A model generated the notes under the pieces. It saw nothing but the letters and a program-made list of their open reading frames with translations. It was not told where the DNA came from and did no database searches. A stretch of DNA of 64,000 nucleotides from Lachnospiraceae bacterium (GTDB taxonomy: Bacteria > Bacillota > Clostridia > Lachnospirales > Lachnospiraceae). Position numbers and translations under genes: made by a program. Each line of letters opens with the position of its first letter. The first letter of the stretch is position 1. Shown here in pieces: positions 33,210-42,669 of this stretch. The stretch covers positions 1 through 64,000 of the forward strand of contig FZRB01000012.1 in assembly GCA_900199595.1 (NCBI GenBank). The letters run 5' to 3'.

Positions 33210-33338
33210 AATTGACGATATCACCAGATTATTAACGGTGCTCTACCATTGAGCTACAGCCTCTTTCGAAGCTGGCAGGACTCGAACCTGCAACATCCGG
33301 CTCCCTATGCTTGAAGTAAATCTGATTAGCTGTCAATT
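33210..33338 (-). ncRNA. Structured RNA unit A with circularly permuted tRNA-like module
   Basis: Outer stem AATTGAC/GTCAATT, internal loop AGCTA opposite GATATC, 8-bp stem ATCAGATT/AATCTGGT, then TACTTCA. The apical part is a tRNA read in permuted order: T arm GCAGG-TTCGAGT-CCTGC (33291-33275), acceptor strand CAGCTTC (33274-33268), GAAA loop (33267-33264), acceptor strand GAGGCTG (33263-33257). TA and the D arm GCTC-AATGGTA-GAGC (33254-33240) follow. The two acceptor strands pair over 7 bp with one G-U. No anticodon loop is present. This is the plan of bacterial Y RNAs (YrlA). Confidence 0.78.
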
Positions 33339-33352
33339 ATTACCTTAAATCA

Positions 33353-33607
33353 TTATGCGGTCTTACGTATGGCATTATCATCCGTAACAACGATGATCTC
33401 ATCCATTGTTACTCCGAAAACATCTGCAAGCACCACAAGATTGTCTATAGATGGAAGTGCAGTTCCTCTCTGCCACTTGTATATAGCCTGTGGTGTACCA
33501 AATCCAAATATATCCTGCAGATCAGATACTGTAAGGCCTGCTTTCTTACGAAGTACGGCAATGTTTCTGCCTGTACCTGCTGTATCAATTATCGGCATCA
33601 TATTCAT
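33353..33607 (-). CDS. Small XRE-family HTH regulator
   Basis: 84 aa behind GGAGGG. HTH region: IAVLRKKAGLTVSDLQDIFGFGTPQAIYKWQRGTALPSIDNLVVLADVFGVTMDEII. The single domain nearly fills the protein. It ends 15 bp before the first structured RNA unit and is on the same strand, so it probably shares the transcript or controls the locus (XRE - RNA units - TerD-like protein - ylmH). Confidence 0.88.
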   Translation of the reverse strand: MNMMPIIDTAGTGRNIAVLRKKAGLTVSDLQDIFGFGTPQAIYKWQRGTALPSIDNLVVLADVFGVTMDEIIVVTDDNAIRKTA

Positions 33608-33713
33608 CTAGCCCTCCTATTCCGGTATCAGACCGGAACATAAGAGTTCCAGATCCGATATCTTATAATCGATAATAGTCAAATTTAATCATTTTCCAAA
33701 TCTTAGATAGTGA

Positions 33714-33749
33714 TAAAAAAACCGCTCACCTTACATATAAGATAAGCGG
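33714..33749 (-). terminator. Terminator upstream of the XRE gene
   Basis: On the minus strand CCGCT-TAT-CTTA paired with TAAG-GTG-AGCGG, followed by T7. It separates the XRE/RNA/TerD locus from the upstream GGDEF-protein transcript. Confidence 0.7.
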
Positions 33750-33787
33750 CTGATACTCATGTATATTCTACAGAAACACAACTAATC

Positions 33788-33928
33788 CTATAGCTGTTTC
33801 CACCTATCTATACACCGTAATTCACTTATCTTATATGCACGCGCAAAACTGAAGCACTTTCCATCTGATTCGGGAAGCGCTATTCTGATATCACTGTAAA
33901 GACTTTTTGTTAAATTTGCCGCGAACAT
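33788..33928 (-). CDS. 46-aa small ORF
   Basis: MFAANLTKSLYSDIRIALPESDGKCFSFARAYKISELRCIDRWKQL fits between an AAAGGAAAA site and the terminator at 33714. It follows the GGDEF gene by 98 bp. No family recognised; it may be a real small protein or chance. Confidence 0.35.
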   Translation of the reverse strand: MFAANLTKSLYSDIRIALPESDGKCFSFARAYKISELRCIDRWKQL

Positions 33929-34026
33929 ATTATTTTCCTTTCCGGGGATATCCCCTTTTTTTCTAAAACCACAACTAAACATAACACACTTTTTTCTATT
34001 TGTCATTATACTATTAGTATAATTTT

Positions 34027-36390
34027 TTATTTTTTTATACTTTGACGTCTGGCCTTCTTCGCTTCATAAAGACATTTATCTGCCTGACTCGTAAGATCTG
34101 CAACAGAATAGTTTTCTGAACAGACAAATGTAACACATCCTGTTGAGAATTCTACATAATAAGGCTTGTCACATGTTTCATTAAAGCTTCGGCAGCGTTC
34201 TTTCAGCAGCTTTATTATCTTATCAGTATCTGACTCATCCTCGATTATCATAAACGAAACAAATTCATCTCCGCCTATACGTCCACAAACAGTACCTTCA
34301 CTACGAAAATCACTGAAGGTCTCCTTTATTATTTCAGCCGCATTTTTAAGTGCAAAGTCTCCGTCATAATGTCCAAATTCATCATTTATCTCTTTCAAGT
34401 GATCCAGATCAGAGAAAAAGATTGCTGCCAAGGAGCCTAAATGACTATCAACTTCGTTAACCGCATTTTCCATGAATCCACGTCTGTTATAAAGCCCTGT
34501 AAGTGAATCAGTGGTAGAAATAAAGCTAAGTACCCGGTTTTTATCCTTTAGCTCCTTCAACGTATTAAAGAGCTGTTTTTTCGCCTCATTTTCCTGTTCG
34601 CTTATCTGTTTATAAGCCATAGCAGTACTTATCTGAAGCACCGCACCATACAACAGACCAATAGGGGCATCTTCTATCTCACAGAGCATAATACCATACT
34701 GATATTTTTTTGCAAAAAGCAGAAATGCAGCAAAAACATGCTTAGAAGAAGATGGATATCTCTCAACAAAACCACCTTCTTTAGTAATAACAGGACGCTC
34801 ATTATCTTCATATACTTCTATTTTATCATCCCTGTACTCAGCCACCAGACTTAGCATATCAGGGCACTTAAAATCTTCTCTTCTATCACAAATTACAGGT
34901 TCAGGCAAGAGGTACAGATAAGCACTTTTTGCCCCCTGGGAGATTACATCTTCCAAAGCAAGACGATAGAATTCTTTTTCATCATCAGCATGATCGATCA
35001 TATACTTGATAGAGGCAGGAGCTTTCCAGCTATTATTTAACAGCATTGCTATTCTGTCCTCATCACTTCGCATAACAAATGAAGTAATGTAATTATCAGT
35101 TACTTCAAGAACAGATCCGAGTTGAACCAGAATTTCTGAATCTCTTTCTTTTTCCATAAAGAACTGTATTATCTGATGGAATGATCTTAAGAACCCCGAA
35201 AAATCAAGACTTGTCTGTCCGTCCTTTGAACAAAGCTTCTGAATCTGAATCAAAGCGTTCTCAGGCAGCATCCTGCTATCATAATCCACTTTCTTTTCGG
35301 TAAGACACTTAAGATTATAGACCAAGAATTCAAAGTATTCTTTTCCGTTTTCCCGTGAAGCATCTAAAGCTATACTCTCATAGGAATCTGCTGCAGCCAT
35401 AGATGCTACATTTTTTATAAGTTCTGTGTCTTTGGAATCATTTATTTTATCCAGCAGATCTGAAAGCTCCAGTTCTTCTTTTCCAGGATGAGTATTACAT
35501 CCACAAGACTGACGTTTTAAGAACTTAGCCGGGAGCTTTATTTTAACAGGCTTTGCTTCTTTACAAAGTGAGACAGCATATTTTAATGCCTGATATCCCA
35601 TATCCAGACCGTCCTGATTGGCCGTGGTAAGGGGCGGATCCATTCGCTGTGCAAATTCAACATCGTCATAGCCTGTTACTGCTATATCTCTTCCTGGAGT
35701 CAGACCTCTCTGATAGCACACCTTGTAAATGCTCATAGCCATCTCATCATTAGCTGACACTATTGCTTCAGCTTCAGGATGGGAATTAAGGAGTTTTTCA
35801 ACCATATCATCTACTTTCGAAGAATAATCGCCATACTCCACCATATCGTCAGTCACAGTAAGACCATGAGCCTTCATCGCCTCACGGTAAGCCCGTTCTC
35901 TTTCATTTGAATCAGTATTATTCTTAGGACCACTCAGATACAGAATATTTTTATACCCATGATCTGAAAGAAGATGCTCCATAATGGTATACATGCTTCC
36001 ATAATTATCGCTGATAATGAAACTGTCACAAGACTCCTCATCATATTCTTCAAGTATTACAAGAGGAACTTTACGGAATTTTGAGGCGAAGGCCTCCCTG
36101 TCATCCTTGTCCAGATAGATACAAAGGGTTCCGTAGGAGATGATCAGAGCATCCAGTCCTGCTATAAGTGAATAATCATAAAGGGAATTATATTGATAAT
36201 TATAGGCGTTAAGGTCATTTTCATCACTCTTCCAAAAATCAAGCGCATTTCCCTGTGCACCTACAAAAAAAGAAATATTGACATTTTCAGATTTAGCCGC
36301 TTCACATATACCTCGTATAAGCTCCATCGGATGCTGGGTATGAACATTTCCAATCATTACCCCTATATGATATACCTTATCCCCGGACAT
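34027..36390 (-). CDS. Periplasmic-binding-protein-like sensor + GGDEF diguanylate cyclase
   Basis: 787 aa, no signal peptide or membrane helix, so cytosolic. Residues about 5-300 form a LacI/RbsB-like ligand-binding domain (YHIGVMIGNVHTQHPMELIRGI, EAIVSANDEMAMSIYKVC, AVTGYDDVEFAQRMDPPLTT) without a DNA-binding helix. A long helical linker with Cys-Gly-Cys (RQSCGCNTH) follows. The C-terminal GGDEF domain has LTGLYNRRGF and the intact RIGGDEFVSF active site. It should make c-di-GMP in response to a small sugar- or nucleoside-like ligand. One of three c-di-GMP proteins in this window. Confidence 0.9.
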   Translation of the reverse strand: MSGDKVYHIGVMIGNVHTQHPMELIRGICEAAKSENVNISFFVGAQGNALDFWKSDENDLNAYNYQYNSLYDYSLIAGLDALIISYGTLCIYLDKDDREAFASKFRKVPLVILEEYDEESCDSFIISDNYGSMYTIMEHLLSDHGYKNILYLSGPKNNTDSNERERAYREAMKAHGLTVTDDMVEYGDYSSKVDDMVEKLLNSHPEAEAIVSANDEMAMSIYKVCYQRGLTPGRDIAVTGYDDVEFAQRMDPPLTTANQDGLDMGYQALKYAVSLCKEAKPVKIKLPAKFLKRQSCGCNTHPGKEELELSDLLDKINDSKDTELIKNVASMAAADSYESIALDASRENGKEYFEFLVYNLKCLTEKKVDYDSRMLPENALIQIQKLCSKDGQTSLDFSGFLRSFHQIIQFFMEKERDSEILVQLGSVLEVTDNYITSFVMRSDEDRIAMLLNNSWKAPASIKYMIDHADDEKEFYRLALEDVISQGAKSAYLYLLPEPVICDRREDFKCPDMLSLVAEYRDDKIEVYEDNERPVITKEGGFVERYPSSSKHVFAAFLLFAKKYQYGIMLCEIEDAPIGLLYGAVLQISTAMAYKQISEQENEAKKQLFNTLKELKDKNRVLSFISTTDSLTGLYNRRGFMENAVNEVDSHLGSLAAIFFSDLDHLKEINDEFGHYDGDFALKNAAEIIKETFSDFRSEGTVCGRIGGDEFVSFMIIEDESDTDKIIKLLKERCRSFNETCDKPYYVEFSTGCVTFVCSENYSVADLTSQADKCLYEAKKARRQSIKK

Positions 36391-36421
36391 AACACTACCC
36401 CTTTATAACTGTAAGTTATCT

Positions 36422-36919
36422 CTATTTTATCATCTCAACAAGCTTCTGTACAGTTTCCTCTATCCCCAATCCTTCTTCAGAAATACACACATCGGCATAT
36501 TTGTTATATAGAATAACTCTTTCGTCAAATAACTCCTTTTTAGTCTGTCCCTCTCTAAGTACGACGCCTCGTTGTTTTGTATGATGAAGTCGTTTTTCCA
36601 GAGTTTCATAATCTATCTCCAGATATATGACCTTTCCTATATTCCGAAAATGTGCCATAGCCTCTTCTGCATATACTACACTTCCACCTGTGGCAATCAC
36701 TGTATTGTCGGTAACAAGCTCTGAGCAGACATCATTTTCTATCTTGAGAAATCCTTCAAGACCATCCTCTTCTATGATTTCCCTCAGCTTTTTTTCGCTT
36801 TTTTTCTGTATCAGAAGATCTGTATCAACAAAATCCATTCCCAGGATCTTCGCCAAAATAACGCCTACTGTGCTTTTTCCGGATGAAGGCATTCCTATCA
36901 GTATTATATTATTCATCAT
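36422..36919 (-). CDS. aroK: Shikimate kinase
   Basis: 165 aa. Walker A GMPSSGKSTVG, shikimate-binding DTD (FVDTDLLIQKK) and the GGSVV loop (TVIATGGSVVY), then a lid with RGVVLRE. Phosphorylates shikimate in chorismate synthesis. Tandem ATG ATG behind GGGGAG; either could be the start. Located between alkD and the GGDEF gene on the same strand, an isolated aro gene. Confidence 0.92.
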   Translation of the reverse strand: MMNNIILIGMPSSGKSTVGVILAKILGMDFVDTDLLIQKKSEKKLREIIEEDGLEGFLKIENDVCSELVTDNTVIATGGSVVYAEEAMAHFRNIGKVIYLEIDYETLEKRLHHTKQRGVVLREGQTKKELFDERVILYNKYADVCISEEGLGIEETVQKLVEMIK

Positions 36920-36934
36920 TGTCTCCCCTTCTTA

Positions 36935-37606
36935 TCATCTAAAGCTTTTCAGGTAATCCTTATGTTCATCTGTAACTCTGTAGCTTTCAACTGCTTTCTG
37001 AATAGCCTTTTTATGAACCCATTCATCTAGCCTACGTTCTTCTATATATTTTACAGCTTCATCATATTGTTTTGCCAGAGCCGTTGCAAAGTACCATGCC
37101 ACCATCATCTTCAGATAATAATCATCGCACTTCTTAGAAGCCACGATACCTAAGTATTCTTTCTTAAAGTCTTCTCCAAGAAATTCGTTCATAAGCATAC
37201 GGATTCCGAATCGGGCAGTATAAACATGGTCAGATTTGATCCATTTTTTTATATATGGAAGCAGCTTTTTATGATTCTTTTTAAATGACTTCGGAGTAGC
37301 CTGATCTGATACAGGCCAGCAGTCGACATATGGAAGAAACTCCTCAACCCTCTCGACACATTCATCAAAATCTTTTATCATCGATACAACAAAAAAATGA
37401 ACCAGATTCTCCTCATAGTATTTATGAGGAGAATCTGAAAGAAATGTATCTCTATCCTCGCTTGCAAAAACCTCTTTAGCCACACTTCTCATCTGAGGAG
37501 TTCTGACTCCTATAATTACATCCGGTGATATATTAGGAACAAGCTTTGCCTGAAACTCCTTGTATTTATCATCCTTTACTTCCATAAGTCTTTCATATAC
37601 CTTCAT
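36935..37606 (-). CDS. AlkD-type DNA alkylation repair protein
   Basis: 223 aa behind GGAGGGG. HEAT-like repeats with the family motifs DVIIGVRTPQMRSVAKEV, HKYYEENLVHFFVVSM, VDCWPVSDQATPK and MMVAWYFATALAKQYDEAV. These DNA glycosylases remove bulky or alkylated bases without base flipping. Sits 15 bp upstream of aroK. Confidence 0.9.
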   Translation of the reverse strand: MKVYERLMEVKDDKYKEFQAKLVPNISPDVIIGVRTPQMRSVAKEVFASEDRDTFLSDSPHKYYEENLVHFFVVSMIKDFDECVERVEEFLPYVDCWPVSDQATPKSFKKNHKKLLPYIKKWIKSDHVYTARFGIRMLMNEFLGEDFKKEYLGIVASKKCDDYYLKMMVAWYFATALAKQYDEAVKYIEERRLDEWVHKKAIQKAVESYRVTDEHKDYLKSFR

Positions 37607-37635
37607 ATCACCCCTCCAGCAAATTCATAAATTCA

Positions 37636-37968
37636 TTAATACATCCTGTCATTATTCTGATTATCGCGAAGAAACTTAATAAATCCCACTATAGCTTTAA
37701 AGTTATCTATGCTTCTTTTTATCTTTTTACGTGCACGGATAAAAATATTTTCTTTTTTATCGTTGACAGCTTCACGGCTCTCCGGCTGCCTCTTAGCCTT
37801 ATGTGTGCTCTGAGTACCCTGACCTGCTAAAACAACCTTATGCTGACCATCGGAGTTACGATATATTTTAAACCCACTTTTTTTAAGCTCGTCACATCTT
37901 TCGATGTAACGGCTTATTTCAAAAACATACAGCCTGTCAAGTTCCTGTGAAATACTATCTAAATTCAT
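37636..37968 (-). CDS. Hypothetical 110-aa protein
   Basis: MNLDSISQELDRLYVFEISRYIERCDELKKSGFKIYRNSDG; a helical N-terminus followed by a Lys/Arg-rich linker (RKKIKRSIDNFKAI) and a short C-terminal helix. No family recognised. It is between the 60-aa gene and alkD on the same strand with 22-30 bp gaps, so probably co-transcribed. Confidence 0.6.
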   Translation of the reverse strand: MNLDSISQELDRLYVFEISRYIERCDELKKSGFKIYRNSDGQHKVVLAGQGTQSTHKAKRQPESREAVNDKKENIFIRARKKIKRSIDNFKAIVGFIKFLRDNQNNDRMY

Positions 37969-37990
37969 TTGTTTAACCTCATTATTTCAG

Positions 37991-38173
37991 CTATTTTCCG
38001 GCTTTGGGATTTGGATTTGCCGGCGCATTCTGTCTTGCTTTTTCTGCCTGACGTATTGCTCTGTCATTTGCCTGCTTCATGTACTTGGCACTCTCCTTAA
38101 TATAATGATTCAGGAGCTTTTCCGGATTCTTAGTTGCCGCCATAGCTCTAAGCTGATCCTCCGGAAGCTTCAT
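37991..38173 (-). CDS. Hypothetical 60-aa basic protein
   Basis: From MKLPEDQLRAMAATKNPEKL; continues HYIKESAKYMKQAND then a Lys/Ala/Pro tail (NAPANPNPKAGK). The reading frame stays open a few codons upstream (LWDFDALF), so it may be the 3' end of a longer lost gene. CGGAGG occurs only inside the gene. Unknown function. Confidence 0.5.
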   Translation of the reverse strand: MKLPEDQLRAMAATKNPEKLLNHYIKESAKYMKQANDRAIRQAEKARQNAPANPNPKAGK

Positions 38174-38190
38174 AAACAAAGCATCAAAAT

Positions 38191-38213
38191 CCCATAAACC
38201 TAAGGTTTACGGG
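38191..38213 (-). terminator. Hairpin after the FIST-GGDEF gene
   Basis: 10-bp stem CCCGTAAACC/GGTTTATGGG with a 3-nt loop, then ATTTTG on the minus strand. 30 bp past the stop at 38245. Confidence 0.5.
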
Positions 38214-38244
38214 ACTTATAATTCAAGCGTATATAAACAATTTC

Positions 38245-40023
38245 TTATTCCTGTACAACTTTATTCTTTCCGGTTCTCTTTCCCTGATAAAGTGCATCAT
38301 CAACTCGCATACAGGCAAGATCCGAGTTCTCACCTGCAATCATCTCGGTAACACCGAGACTTATAGTCCGACGACCAGCCAGTTTAAACTCAATTTCGTT
38401 AAATTTAACTCTGATCATCTCAGCTATATTTGTCGCCTGTTCTATATCTGATGTTGGAAGAAGAACCATAAATTCCTCACCGCCCCATCTTCCTATCGAA
38501 GCATCAGGCGCATATTCAGTCACGATATCAAGAAGCATTTTTGACAGTCCCTTCAGAACCATGTCACCTTCTTTATGACCATAGTTATCATTTACCGACT
38601 TAAAATCATCGATATCCATCATTACGAGTGATACACCGGTTTTTGTTCTTCCATGAGCTCCAAAGCTATGTTCTCTGGCACATACAGATATCCTATGCTG
38701 TATCTCCGTTCTGTTATAAAGACCTGTCAGGCCATCTGTAATGGCCATCATCTCAAGATTCTTATTTGCCTGTTCAAGTTCCTCCGTAGCTGCCTGAATA
38801 AATGTAGCCAGTCTCTTTATCATCGAAACCTTTCCTGAGAATTCTGCTTTACTGGCTGAAACATCGGGAACCTTTTTCCCTTTTATATCACCTTCACGTT
38901 GAGCTTCTACTACAAGAGTTACATTATGCTGATTTACATAGTCACCTGTTCTTAGAAACTCACCGGAAGTATAAAATCCTGAAGTCGGTGCCAGAGACTG
39001 AAAAGGTTCTGTCTCATTTCCTATCTCATCATCACCCCAGAAGGTTCTCCTGCCGGCACACGAAAATACAGTAAAGGTTTCCGGAATGAAATCAGCGAAA
39101 GACTCTGCCGCATCATATACACTCTGAAGGATAGTCTGTGGATCACCATAGGCAATCCTTGCATTTACATTTTCAGCTATATCTGCTGTCATTGTAAGAG
39201 AGCCATCCTCACCACTGGCAATTGGCGCTCTGAGAATATCCATTCCATTCAGCTCATACAGGAATGGGAATTCAAGTGTATTAAAAAAGAAATCATCATC
39301 ATTTTTGATATCCAGATATTTGAAATATGTTTCATAGGCAGGCTTTCCATCCAGTTCATAGAGCGTTGCGCCCTTCGCCTTGGAAACTAACAGCTGCCTT
39401 CCAAGAGGCTTCCATCCGGTAACATGAAGTGCCTGAACGTAATAATCATCTCCGCCTGTCAGAAGAAATACCGCAGCATGATCAGATATTGGTCCTTCAG
39501 ACGAGAATACAACGGCTGCATTATCATTTATATCTCTAGAGAAAACACCACCTCCGCAGAAAACAACATGCTTAGGAAGCATTCCCAGTTCCTCACAATA
39601 CTCAGTCATAGACATTCCCCTCATTGTGGTAAATGTCATAACTGACTTAACCCATGGATTTGACCTTACATTTTTATTGAGATCAATAGCTACATCCAAA
39701 GCTTTCTCAGCATCAAGCGGATACTGCAGCACTTTTATCCTGGTCGAAGCATATTCGTAAACCGTGCATACAATACTGATAGGTTCCCTGCTTTTATCGC
39801 CCATTATTATATTTCCATTCGTGGAACCGCCCATGTAAAGAGCATCAGGCATCTCTTTCTTAATGATATCACAGATATTCTGAAGCTTCTCCTTATCAAG
39901 AGACTCTGTATATATCTGGAACAGCACATTAGAAACAACCGATGACTGACACCATTGCTTGATCTTTTTTAATGATTCTACTAAACTCTCATCATTTTTA
40001 TAATCGAATTGAAACTGCTTCAC
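38245..40023 (-). CDS. FIST sensor + GGDEF diguanylate cyclase
   Basis: 592 aa, cytosolic. Residues about 1-370 form the FIST and FIST_C domains (DALYMGGSTNGNIIMGDK, FCGGGVFSRDINDNAAVV, CAGRRTFWGDDEIGNETEPF), thought to sense amino acids or similar small molecules. The GGDEF domain at the C-terminus has LTGLYNRTEI and an active GGEEF (RWGGEEFMVLLP). A plausible c-di-GMP synthase controlled by small ligands. Stands alone on the minus strand with a hairpin behind it. Confidence 0.9.
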   Translation of the reverse strand: MKQFQFDYKNDESLVESLKKIKQWCQSSVVSNVLFQIYTESLDKEKLQNICDIIKKEMPDALYMGGSTNGNIIMGDKSREPISIVCTVYEYASTRIKVLQYPLDAEKALDVAIDLNKNVRSNPWVKSVMTFTTMRGMSMTEYCEELGMLPKHVVFCGGGVFSRDINDNAAVVFSSEGPISDHAAVFLLTGGDDYYVQALHVTGWKPLGRQLLVSKAKGATLYELDGKPAYETYFKYLDIKNDDDFFFNTLEFPFLYELNGMDILRAPIASGEDGSLTMTADIAENVNARIAYGDPQTILQSVYDAAESFADFIPETFTVFSCAGRRTFWGDDEIGNETEPFQSLAPTSGFYTSGEFLRTGDYVNQHNVTLVVEAQREGDIKGKKVPDVSASKAEFSGKVSMIKRLATFIQAATEELEQANKNLEMMAITDGLTGLYNRTEIQHRISVCAREHSFGAHGRTKTGVSLVMMDIDDFKSVNDNYGHKEGDMVLKGLSKMLLDIVTEYAPDASIGRWGGEEFMVLLPTSDIEQATNIAEMIRVKFNEIEFKLAGRRTISLGVTEMIAGENSDLACMRVDDALYQGKRTGKNKVVQE

Positions 40024-40213
40024 AAAAAAAACCTCCGACCATATATATTCCTAATTATATCAAATGAAAGTTATATAGTAAAACAAAATTGAGTCAAAAA
40101 CAGTTCCTATTGACTAAAGAACGAATTCCGCAAAAATATAATTGCCGTCATTGATTATTAGTGCTAATATATACGATTGTTATAAAAATCTGAATCGATG
40201 AAAGGAAAAAACT

Positions 40214-42577
40214 ATGCTTGAATTAAAAGGTATAACAAAGAGTTATAAAATCGGTGAAACAAAGCAACAGGTTTTAAAAGGAATTGACATCAAATTCAGA
40301 AAGAATGAATTCACTTCCATTCTTGGTACGTCCGGCTCTGGTAAAACAACATTACTTAACATCATAGGTGGTCTTGATATTTATGATGATGGTGAACTGA
40401 TCATCGACGGTACTTCAACAAAGCAGTACAAGGACAGGGATTGGGACACATACAGAAATTACAGGGTTGGATTTATATTCCAGTCTTATAATCTTATAAT
40501 GCATCAGTCAGTTCTTCAAAATGTTGAGATGGCGCTCACACTATCAGGTGTTTCAAAGGCGGATAGAAAGGATAAAGCTGTTGAAGCGCTAAAAAAAGTT
40601 GGACTTGAAGATCATATCAATAAGAAACCAAATCAGTTGTCCGGCGGACAGATGCAAAGAGTTGCGATAGCAAGAGCTCTTGTAAATGATCCTGAGATTA
40701 TATTAGCAGATGAACCTACCGGTGCACTTGATTCCAATACAAGCATTCAGATAATGGATCTTCTTAAAGAAATTGCCGGTGATAAACTGGTTATCATGGT
40801 TACTCATAACCCCGAGCTTGCTAAGCAGTATTCTTCAAGAATAATTGAGCTTAAAGATGGTATCATAATAAATGACAGCGATCCATTTACCGGCGAAGAA
40901 GAAACGGTTGAAAGAAACACAACAAAGACATCCATGTCTTTCATGACTGCAATGTCCTTATCATTTAACAACCTGCTTACAAAAAAAGGCAGAACCTTTA
41001 TGACAGCATTTGCAGGTTCTATAGGTATCATAGGTATATCTCTGATACTTGCACTTTCAAACGGTGTTAATAATATGGCTAAATCATTGGAAAGAGATTC
41101 TATGTCAGATTATCCTATAACAATTGAGAAAGTCAGCTATGACCTATTTGGTGCTTTTTCAACAACTATGGAAAATGATTCCAAAAAGCAAAAGGCAAAA
41201 GAAGGAACGCTTATTTCAAATGATGATATAGTCAAGAATACAGTAATGGATCTTGAAAAGGGATTACTTAATGAAAATAATCTCATAGAATTCAAAAAGT
41301 ATATTGACTCTCATGATGAATTCAGTAAAAACTGTGCTTCAATCAATTATTCATATGCTATGGATTTACAGGTATTTACAAAAGATTATAAAAAAGTAAA
41401 TCCAAGTACAATAGCTGAAGATAGTACGATATTCACTGAAATCAATAGTGAATCAGGTAAATACAAACTGCTTGCAGGTAAGCTTTCTGAAAACCCTAAT
41501 GAGATGGTACTTGTTGTTGATTCCAACAGATCAGTAAATGATTCAGTTCTTTATTCCCTTGGTATAAAGGATATTGATACATTACAGCAGGATCTTGAGA
41601 AAATAAAAACAGATAAAAGCTATACAGTGGATGCTACAACTTATTCATATGATGATCTGTTAAACAAAGAATTCAAGGTAATTCTCAATACTGATTATTA
41701 CGAAGAAACGGAAGGTAAGTATGTAGACAGATCAGAAGATTCAGATTACATGAAATCTAAGATTGATAGCGGTATAGATGTAAAAATAGTCGGCATAGTC
41801 GAGGACGAAACAGCATCTGCCAGTGTTGTTGGTTATTCACATGATCTTACTATGCAGATAATCGAAGAAATCAGCAAGACATCCCTATATCAGACTCAGA
41901 TAAACAACAAAGATGTAAATGTACTAACAGGACAAAAATTTGATGGTGTATTAGATACTTATGATAATTTATGTCAGTCTCTTGGATTATATGAAGAAGG
42001 TAATCCTTCATCTATAAGTTTATATCCTAAGGATTATGATTCTAAGAATAACATCGAAAAGCTTATTAATGATTATAACGAAGAGGTTAAAAAGAATGGT
42101 AATGAGGATCTTGAGATCAAGTATTCTGATATGATGAAAACCGTTGTAGGTGGAGCGACTAAGGTAATTGATGGTATATCTTATGTGCTTATAGGCTTTG
42201 TAGCTATAAGTCTTATAGTTTCATCCATCATGATAGCTATTATTACATATATCAGTGTACTCGAGAGAACAAAAGAAATCGGTATTCTTAGAGCTATCGG
42301 AGCATCCAAAAAGGATGTCAGAAGAGTTTTTATAGCTGAAACTGTTATAGAAGGCTTCATCTCCGGTATTCTCGGTGTAGGACTGGCTGCACTACTTACG
42401 TTCCCGATTAATATTTTAGTTAAAGTATTTGCAAAAATAGACAAAATAGCTGTTATGCCTATAGGAGCCGCTTTAATTCTTATCTTACTGAGTGTATTGT
42501 TAAATGTTCTAGCAGGTAACAGACCTTCTAGAATGGCAGCAAAAAAAGATCCTGTAGAAGCGCTTAGATCTGAATAA
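40214..42577 (+). CDS. MacB-like ABC transporter, fused ATPase and FtsX-type permease
   Basis: 787 aa behind AAAGGAAAA. The ATPase is at residues 1-225 (Walker A GTSGSGKTTLL, Q-loop FQSYNL, signature LSGGQMQRVAIARAL, Walker B ILADEPTGALD). A transmembrane helix near 255-285, a roughly 350-residue extracytoplasmic domain and three C-terminal helices with RTKEIGILRAIGASKKDV follow. This is the class of mechanotransmission exporters used for antimicrobial peptides, lipoproteins or cell-division signals. Single gene on the plus strand followed by a terminator. Confidence 0.92.
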   Translation: MLELKGITKSYKIGETKQQVLKGIDIKFRKNEFTSILGTSGSGKTTLLNIIGGLDIYDDGELIIDGTSTKQYKDRDWDTYRNYRVGFIFQSYNLIMHQSVLQNVEMALTLSGVSKADRKDKAVEALKKVGLEDHINKKPNQLSGGQMQRVAIARALVNDPEIILADEPTGALDSNTSIQIMDLLKEIAGDKLVIMVTHNPELAKQYSSRIIELKDGIIINDSDPFTGEEETVERNTTKTSMSFMTAMSLSFNNLLTKKGRTFMTAFAGSIGIIGISLILALSNGVNNMAKSLERDSMSDYPITIEKVSYDLFGAFSTTMENDSKKQKAKEGTLISNDDIVKNTVMDLEKGLLNENNLIEFKKYIDSHDEFSKNCASINYSYAMDLQVFTKDYKKVNPSTIAEDSTIFTEINSESGKYKLLAGKLSENPNEMVLVVDSNRSVNDSVLYSLGIKDIDTLQQDLEKIKTDKSYTVDATTYSYDDLLNKEFKVILNTDYYEETEGKYVDRSEDSDYMKSKIDSGIDVKIVGIVEDETASASVVGYSHDLTMQIIEEISKTSLYQTQINNKDVNVLTGQKFDGVLDTYDNLCQSLGLYEEGNPSSISLYPKDYDSKNNIEKLINDYNEEVKKNGNEDLEIKYSDMMKTVVGGATKVIDGISYVLIGFVAISLIVSSIMIAIITYISVLERTKEIGILRAIGASKKDVRRVFIAETVIEGFISGILGVGLAALLTFPINILVKVFAKIDKIAVMPIGAALILILLSVLLNVLAGNRPSRMAAKKDPVEALRSE

Positions 42578-42632
42578 AGTGTTGTTGTCGGAATCCACAT
42601 CTATGAGTCTGCGAAAATAATATCTAATTCGA

Positions 42633-42665
42633 AAAACAGCTACGGTTTTATACCGTAGCTGTTTT
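42633..42665. terminator. Bidirectional terminator
   Basis: 13-bp perfect stem AAAACAGCTACGG/CCGTAGCTGTTTT with a 7-nt loop, serving the ABC gene on the plus strand and the pseudogene on the minus strand. Confidence 0.8.
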
Positions 42666-42669
42666 CTAC

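Noticed and set aside
33220-33300. A normal tRNA gene on the minus strand
   Set aside because: T arm, acceptor strands and D arm are present but in permuted order with a GAAA loop joining the acceptor strands, and no anticodon loop closes. A standard tRNA gene call would be wrong; I list it as a tRNA-like RNA.
33938-33960. GGGGATATCCCC followed by T7 as a plus-strand terminator
   Set aside because: A palindrome without a loop and no plus-strand gene ends there; probably chance.
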